From Bryocella elongata (lineage in GTDB: Bacteria; Acidobacteriota; Terriglobia; Terriglobales; Acidobacteriaceae): a DNA stretch of 64,000 nt. Location of the stretch: assembly GCF_900108185.1 (NCBI RefSeq), contig NZ_FNVA01000001.1, positions 1,302,001 through 1,366,000 on the forward strand, written 5' to 3'. Each line of letters starts with the position of its first letter. Position 1 is the stretch's first letter. The notes below the pieces were generated by a model. It was given only the letters and a program-made list of their open reading frames with translations. It ran no database searches and was not told where the DNA came from. This document shows, piece after piece, positions 1-7,819 of the stretch. The position numbers and the translations under genes were made by a program.

Positions 1-437
1 CGCACAACCGCAGCCGGTCTATTGATGTGCTGCCGCAGCGTGGCGCACGGCGGGCTGCATCGGAGCGGCTGCCCCTGCTGGGGCGCATTGCCGCAGGCAA
101 GCCCGTCGAAGCTGTTGAGACCTCCGAGACGATCTCGCTAGGCGACATTATTGGCAGTCGCGATGTCTTTGCGCTCGAAGTCCGGGGCGATTCGATGCGC
201 GACGAGCATATCGTCTCCGGCGACTACGTGCTCTGCGAGCGCACCCGCACCGCCCGGGAGGGCGAGATCGTCGTAGCGCTGGTAGACGGCACGGACGCTA
301 CGCTGAAGCGGTTTTACCGCGAGGGCGAGTATATCCGGCTGCAGCCCTCGAACAAGGAGATGAGCCCGATCTTCGCGCCAGCGGCATCGGTGGCCATCCA
401 AGGTAAGGTGTTGGGTATCCTCCGCAAGTACGCTTAG
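1..437 (+). CDS. lexA: LexA repressor, 5'-truncated by window edge
   Basis: This is the C-terminal part of the SOS repressor LexA; the reading frame is open from base 3, so the start lies outside the window. The first visible residues (HNRSRSIDVLP) match the end of the winged-helix DNA-binding domain. The Ala-Gly autocleavage bond lies in GRIAAGKP (codons 93-98). The catalytic serine is in RGDSM (codon 192-194) and the catalytic lysine in TLKRF (codon 306-308). All three elements of the S24 self-cleaving domain are therefore intact. In the family, RecA filaments stimulate self-cleavage and lift repression of DNA-repair genes. The operator and autoregulatory site would be upstream and cannot be seen. 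Confidence 0.95.
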   Translation, partial: HNRSRSIDVLPQRGARRAASERLPLLGRIAAGKPVEAVETSETISLGDIIGSRDVFALEVRGDSMRDEHIVSGDYVLCERTRTAREGEIVVALVDGTDATLKRFYREGEYIRLQPSNKEMSPIFAPAASVAIQGKVLGILRKYA

Positions 438-548
438 GCCTGCGCTGGCGGGAATCCGTCCGGGTTCGCCTTCAAATTCCTAGCTGGAACCAATTCCCTG
501 CAGGCTGCGTATCCTCCAGCGACACGATTCTGAATCGAATCGCGGAGG

Positions 549-1772
549 ATGGCGGCCTTGTCGCAGCAGAAGAAATCACGCAAGAAGCTTTGGATCGGCC
601 TCGGGGCCGGACTGACCGTCCTGGTCATCGCTGCTGTCTTCGCGGTGAAGTCGGTGTCGGGCTCAACCAAGATCGATCCGACCCAACTGGCCCACGCTGA
701 GATGGCCGACGTGGCACGCTCGGTGGTCGCGACCGGCAAGGTCCAGGCGATCACGCAGGTTGAGGTAAAGTCGAAGGCCTCGGGCATCGTCACCAAGCTG
801 TTCACGGATATCAACCAGCCGGTGCACACCGGGCAGGTGCTGGCCCAGCTTGATCAGCAGGAGATCCTGGACCAGGTCGCCGCCCAGCAGGCGCAACTGG
901 CTTCAGCACAGTCGAACGCCAAGTCCGCGGCTGCTGCCGTGGAGTATGACAAGGTTGCGGCCGAGGCGCCTGACCTGCCAAACCTCGAGCACGGCTACAA
1001 GCGGCAGCTCGCGATGCAGAAGGAAGGCGTCGTCTCGCAGCAGTCGCTGGATGATGCCCAGCAGAAGTACCTCGCGGCGGTCAACGTCCGCGACAAGGGT
1101 GTGGCGCAGGTGCTGGTGGACCAGGGGAAGTACAAGCAGGCGGTCGCGCAGGTGCAGCAGGCGGAAGCTTCGCTCAAGCAGCTCGAAGAGCAGCTCAGCT
1201 ACACGACCGTGCGCTCTCCGATGGATGGCGTGGTGCTCTCGCGCGATGTGCAGGTAGGCGACGCGGTGAGCTCGATTCTCGTGCTCGGCTCGACGGCGAC
1301 CCTCGTCATGACGCTGGGCGACACGCACCAGGTGTACGTCAAGGGCAAGGTTGACGAGTCCGACATCGGCAAGGTGTACATGAACCAGGGAGCGCGCATC
1401 AAGGTGCAGAGCTTCCCAGGCAAGACGTTTGAAGGCCATGTCACGAAGATTGCGCCACTGGGTGTGGAGAAGGACAACGTCACGACCTTCGAGGTGTGGA
1501 TCTCCATCGACAACCCGGGCGGCGAGCTGAAGTCCAACATGACCGCCAACGCCGAGATCGTCATGGAAGAGCATAAGCATGTGCTCACGATCCCTGAGCA
1601 GGCGGTCATCTACGACAAGGACCGCAACGCCAGCGTCTGGATTCCCGATCCGAAGGAGAAGGAAGGCCATCGCGCGGTGCCGATCAAGATTGGGCTCTCG
1701 AACGGAAGCAAGGTTGAGGTGATCTCGGGCCTGAAGGCCGGCGACACGATTGTGCTGCAACAGACTTCGTAA
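549..1772 (+). CDS. HlyD/MacA-type efflux periplasmic adaptor subunit
   Basis: This 407-residue protein has the layout of a membrane fusion protein. A basic N-terminus is followed by one membrane anchor (about residues 14-34), a first biotinyl-lipoyl half (GQVLAQLD), a long Ala/Gln-rich coiled-coil hairpin (about 100-225), the second lipoyl half (SPMDGVVLSRDV) and a beta-barrel region. Such adaptors bridge an inner-membrane pump and an outer-membrane duct. No pump or TolC-type gene is adjacent, so the partner must be encoded elsewhere. A GGAGG box at 544-548 touches the ATG at 549 but sits 9 bases before an in-frame TTG at 558, so TTG 558 may be the true start. It resembles the adaptor at 21425, which does have an ABC ATPase beside it. 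Confidence 0.88.
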   Translation: MAALSQQKKSRKKLWIGLGAGLTVLVIAAVFAVKSVSGSTKIDPTQLAHAEMADVARSVVATGKVQAITQVEVKSKASGIVTKLFTDINQPVHTGQVLAQLDQQEILDQVAAQQAQLASAQSNAKSAAAAVEYDKVAAEAPDLPNLEHGYKRQLAMQKEGVVSQQSLDDAQQKYLAAVNVRDKGVAQVLVDQGKYKQAVAQVQQAEASLKQLEEQLSYTTVRSPMDGVVLSRDVQVGDAVSSILVLGSTATLVMTLGDTHQVYVKGKVDESDIGKVYMNQGARIKVQSFPGKTFEGHVTKIAPLGVEKDNVTTFEVWISIDNPGGELKSNMTANAEIVMEEHKHVLTIPEQAVIYDKDRNASVWIPDPKEKEGHRAVPIKIGLSNGSKVEVISGLKAGDTIVLQQTS

Positions 1773-1867
1773 GTCGGAACTCACCAGGACCACGCTGTAC
1801 CAGCAATGCAATGCACGGCAATGCGGAACCGCCCCGATCCAAAGAGGCGGGCCGACAGGAGGCAACG

Positions 1868-2722
1868 ATGAAGATTCAACTACTCACCCTGGCTGCGGCG
1901 TTCGCAGTCTCCACAGCAGCAATCGCCGACGCGAACTTCGATCGCACGCTCACGATCTCCGGCCAGCCGGATCTCTACGTATCGACCGGCTCTGGCAACA
2001 TTCGCATTCATCCTGGAAGCGATAACCAGATCCACATCACCGGCCACGTTCATGCGGGCTGGAGCGCGATGGGCGATGTGCAGGCGCGCGTGCGCCGCGT
2101 CGCGGACAATCCCCCCATCGATCAGAGCGGCAACACCATCCACATTGGTGAGAACACCGACCACAACCTGTTCAACAACATCTCGATCGATTACGAGATC
2201 ACCGTGCCAAAGTCGACTGCGCTGAACCTTCGCTCCGGGTCCGGAGACGTCGAAGTGGACAACGTGGGCCGGTATCTCTCTGGTCACAGCGGTTCGGGCA
2301 ATGTGCGGGCGCATGGCCTGCATGGTGCAGCCGAGCTGCAGACGGGCTCGGGCGACATTGAGCTTGAGGATGACGGCGGCGGCGCGGTCGAAGCCAAGAG
2401 CGGCTCCGGCAACATCCGCATTCATGGCTTCGACGGTGCTCTGCGCGCCCGCACTGGCTCCGGCGACATCGAGGGCGAAGGCCGCCTCAACGGCGAGTCC
2501 AGCGTAGCGACGGGCTCCGGTTCGGTGCGGCTGCGGCTGAACCCTGACGTGCACTTCAACCTCGAGGCCTCGACCGGCTCAGGCGACATCCGCGTGCACT
2601 TCCCCAATGCGCCGCAGCAGAGCGAGCACTGGCGTCATCACCTCACCGGCCCGGTGAACGGTGGCGGTCCGGCTCTGGAGATTCACACAGGTTCGGGCGA
2701 CGTCGAGATTTCGCCGCGCTAG
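1868..2722 (+). CDS. Exported DUF4097-type beta-repeat protein
   Basis: This 284-residue protein has a clear signal peptide (residues 1-21, ending AIADA). The rest is mostly about nine degenerate repeats of roughly 20 residues, each carrying a GSG-D/N-I/V core (for example TGSGDIEL, SGSGNIRI). This is the pattern of DUF4097/DUF2807 adhesin-like proteins, which are predicted to fold as a right-handed beta-helix. The start is ATG 1868, preceded by AGGAGG at 1857-1862; an in-frame upstream start at 1811 has no such site. It lies 95 bases after the adaptor gene and may share its transcript. No enzymatic residues are recognisable; the role in the envelope is unknown. Confidence 0.8.
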   Translation: MKIQLLTLAAAFAVSTAAIADANFDRTLTISGQPDLYVSTGSGNIRIHPGSDNQIHITGHVHAGWSAMGDVQARVRRVADNPPIDQSGNTIHIGENTDHNLFNNISIDYEITVPKSTALNLRSGSGDVEVDNVGRYLSGHSGSGNVRAHGLHGAAELQTGSGDIELEDDGGGAVEAKSGSGNIRIHGFDGALRARTGSGDIEGEGRLNGESSVATGSGSVRLRLNPDVHFNLEASTGSGDIRVHFPNAPQQSEHWRHHLTGPVNGGGPALEIHTGSGDVEISPR

Positions 2723-2776
2723 CTTTTCGGCGCCAATCCCACTCCTCCTGAAAACAACGGTTTGAAGATTTGCGCC

Positions 2777-2813
2777 GGGGCGTATGCGGGACGATGCATA
2801 CGCCCCCTTTTTT
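2777..2813 (+). terminator. Rho-independent terminator after the DUF4097 gene
   Basis: A perfect 11-bp stem (GGGGCGTATGC at 2777-2787, complement at 2796-2806) with an 8-base loop is followed by six T residues at 2808-2813. It separates the adaptor/DUF4097 unit from the HAD phosphatase gene. Confidence 0.9.
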
Positions 2814-2880
2814 CTTGCGCAGGTCTCGCCGATGCACCTCAGGTTGGCCTGCTCCGTCGATGGCAACATAGACTTGCTAA

Positions 2881-3606
2881 ATGGCACGCACCCGGCTTGT
2901 AGTCTTCGACCTCGACGGTACCCTGATCAACTCATCGCTGGATCTCTGCAACTCCGTGAACGCGGCGCTGGAGCATGTGGGCAAGTCGCGGCTGCCAAAC
3001 GAACTGATCGCGACCTACATCGGCGATGGTGCGGCGATGCTGGTGCGGCGCGCGCTGGCCGATCCGGGCGATGCGGACTCCGGCCGCCACAAGGCCGAGG
3101 GAGAGGTGCTCTTCGAGCGAGCCTTCCACTACTTCCTCGAGTACTACCGCGAGCACAAGCTGGACAACACGCATTGCTACCCCGGTGTGCTGGAAGCGCT
3201 GCGGGAGATTCGCAAGCGCCGTCCCCTGCTGCCTATGGCGGTGCTTACCAACAAGCCGGTGATCCCATCGCACGGTATCTGCGACGCCCTGGGTCTGACG
3301 CCATACTTCTTCCAGAACTACGGTGGCAACTCCTTCGCCACGAAGAAGCCTGATCCGGAGGGATTGCTCGCACTGATCGCCGAAGCCAGCGCGGCGCTGC
3401 GTCACGAGGACCACAGCGCCGCACCCATCGACCCGGCGGACGTGGTGATGGTCGGGGACTCGGATGTGGACGTGCTCACGGCGCGGCGCATCGGCGCGCG
3501 CAGCGTCGGGTGCGGCTTTGGACTGGCTCCGGCCTCCCTGGCAATGGCTAAACCGGACGTCATGGTGCAAAGCGCGAGTGAATGGATTGCGGCGCTGGGC
3601 ATCTGA
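2881..3606 (+). CDS. gph: HAD-IA hydrolase, phosphoglycolate phosphatase-like
   Basis: This is a 241-residue haloacid-dehalogenase superfamily phosphatase. Motif I is VFDLDGTLINS, with nucleophile Asp10 and Asp12; motif II is the Thr in VLTNKP; motif III is the Lys region ATKKPDPEG; motif IV is VMVGDSDVDV. The helical cap between motifs I and II and the overall length fit Gph-type phosphatases, which remove phosphate from 2-phosphoglycolate formed during DNA repair or oxygenation. The exact substrate cannot be read from sequence, because PPaX and beta-phosphoglucomutase relatives look alike. The gene sits between a terminator and the TIGR03435 gene and shows no clear operon partner. Confidence 0.85.
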   Translation: MARTRLVVFDLDGTLINSSLDLCNSVNAALEHVGKSRLPNELIATYIGDGAAMLVRRALADPGDADSGRHKAEGEVLFERAFHYFLEYYREHKLDNTHCYPGVLEALREIRKRRPLLPMAVLTNKPVIPSHGICDALGLTPYFFQNYGGNSFATKKPDPEGLLALIAEASAALRHEDHSAAPIDPADVVMVGDSDVDVLTARRIGARSVGCGFGLAPASLAMAKPDVMVQSASEWIAALGI

Positions 3607-3691
3607 GGGCGCCGCCAGTCATTCGTCGTTCGGCCTCATCGGTTGAGCGTCATGGAGATGGAACGCCAGTCGAAATCAACGGGAGATTGAC

Positions 3692-4534
3692 GTGAGAGTG
3701 ATTCAGAAAGTATTGCTTTTCGTTGGATCGGTGGTGCTGGCCGCGCCGCTAGCTTCAGGCGCACAGTACGCTACACCAAGGTTGATGGCCGCAGACGGCA
3801 GCAGGCCGATCGAGTTCGACGTGATGTCGGTGAAGCCCAACCACTCCGGCTCAACGGTAATGAAAATCGTCTCTCCGCCGATGAGCGATGGCGTGACCAT
3901 CACGAATATGCCGTTGGAGAACATCCTTCAATGGGCGTTCGGAATCTTCCTGAACGACCAGATCGCAGGGCTACCGGACTGGGCGCGGCAGGAACGTTAC
4001 GATGTCACGGCGAAGGTGTCCGATGAAGACGCAGCAGCCTTTCGCAAGGTGACTGACCCTATTCAGCGCATGCCCATGCTGCAGAAGCTCCTGGTGGAAC
4101 GCTTCCACCTGACATCCCATTACGCGATGAAAGAGCTTCCCGTCTATGCGCTGGTTGTCGGGAAGAACGGCATCCGGATGACGGAGATACAACCTGCTAT
4201 TGGTGCCAATGGCATGAAAGAGGGTGGCGCAAGACAGGTAAGCCGGGGCCAGATCAAGAGCATGGGCCAGCCGATGAAGCCCCTGATCAACCAGCTCACG
4301 ATGGAACTCGGCCACGTCGTTGTAGACAGGACCGGGCTTATGGGCTACTACAACTTCACGCTGAAGTGGACACCGGACGATGCCAGCCCGACTGCGGGTA
4401 GCGTACCGGAGGACCCTTCAGCACCTTCAATCTTTACGGCCGTGCAGGAGCAATTGGGGTTGAAGCTGGAGCATGCGAGAGCGCCAGTGCAGGTTCTCGT
4501 GATCGACCATCTCGAGAAGCCCACAGAAAACTGA
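3692..4534 (+). CDS. TIGR03435 family exported protein
   Basis: A 280-residue exported protein of the TIGR03435 family, which is strongly expanded in soil Acidobacteria and has no known function. Diagnostic segments are EFDVMSVKPN near the N-terminus, VVVDRTGLMGYYNFTLKW, and the C-terminal VLVIDHLEKPTEN. The signal peptide covers about residues 1-23. The start is GTG 3692, with GGGAG at 3681-3685 six bases upstream. In this family members often occur in many copies per genome, but only one is seen in this window. It ends 29 bases before the convergent DinB gene. Confidence 0.9.
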   Translation: MRVIQKVLLFVGSVVLAAPLASGAQYATPRLMAADGSRPIEFDVMSVKPNHSGSTVMKIVSPPMSDGVTITNMPLENILQWAFGIFLNDQIAGLPDWARQERYDVTAKVSDEDAAAFRKVTDPIQRMPMLQKLLVERFHLTSHYAMKELPVYALVVGKNGIRMTEIQPAIGANGMKEGGARQVSRGQIKSMGQPMKPLINQLTMELGHVVVDRTGLMGYYNFTLKWTPDDASPTAGSVPEDPSAPSIFTAVQEQLGLKLEHARAPVQVLVIDHLEKPTEN

Positions 4535-4563
4535 TTCAACGACCAGATATGCCTCGAAGAAGG

Positions 4564-5079
4564 CTACTTCCATGCCCCCAGCATGCGCCGCACAACGATA
4601 AGTTCTCCCACGTGATACGCGTTGTGGTCCGCGATCTGCAGCGCCTCGCGCAGCAGGGTCTGGCCCGTGCCCCACGGGAATGGCGTCACCAGCTCATCGT
4701 CGCTCGCCGAGTCGAGCAGGTCATCGAAGGTCTTGCGGTCAGCGTAGATCGCTGCGATGGTTTCGTCCCACGCGGTGTCGCTGGTGGGGGCGGCGTCCTT
4801 TGGCCAGTAGTCGGCCGGCCACTTCATCGGCTTGTAGCTGCCGTCGGCGTTGTCTGAGTACTCGAGCATGTCCTTCTGGGCCACGCGGATGTGCTCGACG
4901 ATCTGCCAGGCGGAGTATGGCAGTCCCTGCGGAACGGTTCCACGCAGCTCGACGGGAAAGTCCTTCACTGCCTGCGCGAAGCTTGCGTGGGCCAGACCGC
5001 CGTCGAGCAGCGCTGCAAGCTCCTTGCGGAGCGATGAACCGAGGGAGTTTCCGGAGGGCGAGGCAGAGGTTTGACTCAT
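4564..5079 (-). CDS. DinB family protein
   Basis: This 171-residue protein has the four-helix DinB/YfiT fold pattern. Candidate metal ligands are His63 in QIVEHIRVA and two histidines in DHNAYHVGEL (about 152 and 156), the usual three-His arrangement. Members include thiol-dependent S-transferases and damage-inducible proteins of uncertain activity; the substrate here is unknown. I chose ATG 5079 because the 61 upstream in-frame residues are low-complexity and run through the intergenic gap. It is the last gene of a minus-strand series ftsB-like, ZIP, ROK kinase, DinB. Confidence 0.85.
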   Translation of the reverse strand: MSQTSASPSGNSLGSSLRKELAALLDGGLAHASFAQAVKDFPVELRGTVPQGLPYSAWQIVEHIRVAQKDMLEYSDNADGSYKPMKWPADYWPKDAAPTSDTAWDETIAAIYADRKTFDDLLDSASDDELVTPFPWGTGQTLLREALQIADHNAYHVGELIVVRRMLGAWK

Positions 5080-5146
5080 GCAGCATGGGATGCCGCTGAG
5101 CCCCTCCGAGACTCCCCACTTCGGTGAACGTCCGCGAAATCCGGCC

Positions 5147-6067
5147 TTAGCTCGCCCCGCCGGGTGCAGTCGCCGGCCAAAGCCAGGCTGCGCCACGGAC
5201 TCCGCTCGAGTCGCCGTGCGTGTTGCGCACAATCGGCGTATCGCACTGCTTGCCGAAGACATACTGGCGCATCACGCTCTCAACGCGACCGGAGTACAGG
5301 TGATCCAGGTTGGAGAGGCCGCCGCCGAGCACGATCACGTCCGGATCGAGAATATTCACGATCACCGCCAACGCACGGCCCAGCCGATTCTCGAGACGAT
5401 CCAAAGCTGCGGCGCACTCAGCATCGCCCTTTTCCGCTCCGGCAACGATCTCCTTACCGCGCAGGGTCCGGCCAGTGACCTCGGTGAAGTCCTTCTCGAA
5501 GGCGGTGCCGGAGATCCAGGTCTCGAGGCAGCCGGAGAGACCGCAGTAGCAGGGGCGGCCCGGAATCTCATTGCCTGTCGCCCAGGGGAGCGGGGTGTGT
5601 CCCCACTCGCCGGCGTTCCCATTGCGGCCCGAGTGCACATTTCCATGGATTGCGATTCCGCCTCCGCAACCTGTCCCGAGGATGACACCGAAGACGATGG
5701 CGTGGCCCGCCGCAGCGCCATCGGTGGCTTCGCTCACGGCAAAGCAGTTGGCGTCGTTGGCGCAGCGCACCTCGCGCCCCAGCGCGGCGGAGAGATCCCT
5801 TTCCAGCGGCTCCCCATTCAGCCACGTGGAGTTGGCATTCTTGACGAGGCCCGTCGCGCGAACCACCGTTCCCGGAATGCCGACGCCGACGGTGCCCTTC
5901 ATCCCCATCTTGGCCTCAACGCGCTCGACGAGGCCCTTGATGGCTGCGACCGTGCCGGGATAGTCGCCGCGGGGTGTGTCGACGCGAATGCGGCTGTGCT
6001 CTCCCCCCTGGTCGTCGAGGGCTATGGCTTCAATCTTCGTACCGCCGAGGTCAATTCCGATGCGCAT
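5147..6067 (-). CDS. ROK family sugar kinase
   Basis: A 306-residue ROK-family kinase, probably acting on fructose, glucose or an amino sugar in the cytoplasm. The N-terminal phosphate loop is GIDLGGTKIEAIAL. The catalytic base region is CANDANCFAVSEA. The ROK signature carries the cysteines CYCGLSGCLET, which with the preceding histidine (WGHTPLPW) form the structural zinc site. GGGLSNLDHLY is the C-terminal nucleotide-binding segment. Length is normal. The start ATG 6067 is 37 bases after the ZIP transporter stop, so the two are probably co-transcribed. Substrate cannot be assigned more precisely; Mak/fructokinase-like is the best guess. Confidence 0.88.
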   Translation of the reverse strand: MRIGIDLGGTKIEAIALDDQGGEHSRIRVDTPRGDYPGTVAAIKGLVERVEAKMGMKGTVGVGIPGTVVRATGLVKNANSTWLNGEPLERDLSAALGREVRCANDANCFAVSEATDGAAAGHAIVFGVILGTGCGGGIAIHGNVHSGRNGNAGEWGHTPLPWATGNEIPGRPCYCGLSGCLETWISGTAFEKDFTEVTGRTLRGKEIVAGAEKGDAECAAALDRLENRLGRALAVIVNILDPDVIVLGGGLSNLDHLYSGRVESVMRQYVFGKQCDTPIVRNTHGDSSGVRGAAWLWPATAPGGAS

Positions 6068-6104
6068 GCGTGTGCTTTCAAGCTCCGGTCTTCAAAATTC
6101 CCCG

Positions 6105-7052
6105 TCAGGCTCCGGGGATTCGGGTCAAGGCTATCGCGAGTGCCAGTCCCAGGGCGAGCGCCAGGACCTCGACGATTGCGGCTCCGAGACGACGCTCTCC
6201 ACCGATCTCAGGCAGCAGATCGACGAGAGCAATATAGACGAAACTTCCAGCACTGACGGGAAGCAGCCAGGGGACGAGGGTGAGTCCTGAGCCGGGAGTT
6301 GCACCAAGCCACGCGACCAGCGCCCAGCCCAGAAGGCTCGAGCCTCCAGCGGCGATGGCCAGCGTAGCGGCCCGGCTGCGATGAACCCCCATGTGCAACA
6401 GCAGAGCGAAGTCTCCGAGGCGATGGGGAATCTCGTGCAGCCCAATAGCCAGAGCCGTGATCCAGCCGATGCGAGCGTCCACCGCAAAGGCCACAGCAAC
6501 GCTGGCCCCATCAACGAAGCTGTGCGTCACAGCGCCAAGCAGTAGCGTGGCAGGACGCGAAGCTCCGTGCGCGTGCGAATGGTGACCGTGAAGCTCCTCG
6601 CAGTCGGTGTGGTGCGGATCGAACTCCTGCATGGGCTCGGCGCTGACGCCCGCAAGCACATGGAAGATCCGCTCAAACGCATAGAGAGTAACGATGGTGG
6701 CAACCAGGGTGGTCCATACGCCGGGGCGATTGCCGAGAGCCTCGACCGCTTCCGGCAAAAGGTGCACGACGCCGGTTCCGAGCAGCACACCCACAGCGAG
6801 GCTCACGACGAAGGGCAGCACGCGACGCAGCGGTCCTTCCGCCTCCTTGAGCAGCAGGACCGCGACAGCGGCCAGCAGCTGCACGCCAATCACCGCAACC
6901 AGCGGCTCGATGGCGCGCACATGAAGCTGGGAGACGTGAAGCAGGGGCACACGCAGGACGTCTGCCAGCACAGCGCCCAACGCGCCATGAACCAGAGAAT
7001 CTTGAACCAGAAAATCCTGCACTGTGGAGATCAACTGCAAAGCGGCGCACAC
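6105..7052 (-). CDS. ZIP family divalent metal transporter
   Basis: A polytopic ZIP-family (zinc/iron permease) protein of up to 315 residues with about eight hydrophobic segments. The two metal-site helices carry HSFVDG and HEIPHRLGDF. The cytoplasmic loop before them is His-rich (DPHHTDCEELHGHHSHAHG), which is typical of zinc-binding loops in this family. It probably imports Zn or related divalent metals into the cytoplasm. The start is uncertain: GTG 7052 gives an extra 44 residues, and GTG 6920 starts just before the first clear membrane helix. It lies between the ftsB-like gene and the ROK kinase on one strand. Confidence 0.85.
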   Translation of the reverse strand: MCAALQLISTVQDFLVQDSLVHGALGAVLADVLRVPLLHVSQLHVRAIEPLVAVIGVQLLAAVAVLLLKEAEGPLRRVLPFVVSLAVGVLLGTGVVHLLPEAVEALGNRPGVWTTLVATIVTLYAFERIFHVLAGVSAEPMQEFDPHHTDCEELHGHHSHAHGASRPATLLLGAVTHSFVDGASVAVAFAVDARIGWITALAIGLHEIPHRLGDFALLLHMGVHRSRAATLAIAAGGSSLLGWALVAWLGATPGSGLTLVPWLLPVSAGSFVYIALVDLLPEIGGERRLGAAIVEVLALALGLALAIALTRIPGA

Positions 7053-7143
7053 CTTCCCTTCGTACAGGGTAACTGCTGGAGGCTTGGATCCCTGTTGAAG
7101 GCAAAGGTTTCGGACGGATGGAGTTCAGAGTCGCGGAAGAAAT

Positions 7144-7569
7144 CTACTTCGCGGCCTGTGGTGCAGCCTGGGGCGCGACTTCCTTGTCCGGCAGCGAGTA
7201 GATCACCTCACCGGCGCGGGTGTAATGCAGCTCTTCGCGAGCCTGGTGCTCGATGGCGTCAGGATCGCTCTGCAACCGCTCGACGTGAACCTCGAGCCGC
7301 TGGTTTTCGCGCTGCAGCACATCGACCTGCTTGGTCAGATCGCGTGACTCCTCACGTTTGTGCGCGTATGCGATCAGCCCGTTGTGACCGAACACCACGC
7401 CGTAGCCCATCATGCAGGCCAGCACTCCCGCTGCCACGGTCGCACCGCGGCGGCGCCAACGCATCCAGCGCTCGCGTGCGGTCTCCAGCGCTGGAGCCGC
7501 ATGGCGTACGCCGCGTGGCTTCCGTTGCTGGTCGTCCGTGGTTGAAATGTTGTGGTCGGGTCTGATCAT
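7144..7569 (-). CDS. ftsB: Septum formation initiator, FtsB/DivIC-like
   Basis: A 141-residue bitopic membrane protein. A basic cytoplasmic N-terminus (ERWMRWRRRG) leads into one membrane helix (about 43-65), followed by a periplasmic leucine-zipper-like coiled coil (LTKQVDVLQRENQRLEVHVERLQ) and the motif DPDAIEHQAREELHYTRAGEVIY, which is characteristic of FtsB/DivIC. In the family it forms the FtsQLB subcomplex that signals to the septal cell-wall synthase. The cytoplasmic tail is longer than in E. coli FtsB, and the C-terminus ends in an Ala/Pro/Gln tail. It is divergent from the large membrane-anchored protein at 7820. Confidence 0.88.
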   Translation of the reverse strand: MIRPDHNISTTDDQQRKPRGVRHAAPALETARERWMRWRRRGATVAAGVLACMMGYGVVFGHNGLIAYAHKREESRDLTKQVDVLQRENQRLEVHVERLQSDPDAIEHQAREELHYTRAGEVIYSLPDKEVAPQAAPQAAK

Positions 7570-7819
7570 TGCTGCGCTGTCCCGGGCGTGCTTCGCAACG
7601 CTTGGTGCGCTGCTTTCCCAGTATCGTTCAGCTCGTGGCGCGTTTCATTCAGCAATGACGCGGGGGAACCAAGCTTGCTGACAGTAACTGAGGTTGCTTC
7701 CAGCAGCTGAACACACTGTGGACAACGCGGTACGAAATCAGCCGGCAGCAGAGGAAAAACCGGTAAAAACCCCTGAGATCGTCACAAAATACGCGACGGG
7801 AAAGGGTATCTCGTTTGTT

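Noticed and set aside
5078..6256. 392-codon plus-strand frame over the ROK kinase
   Set aside because: Antisense shadow; no motif, and it runs through two real minus-strand genes.
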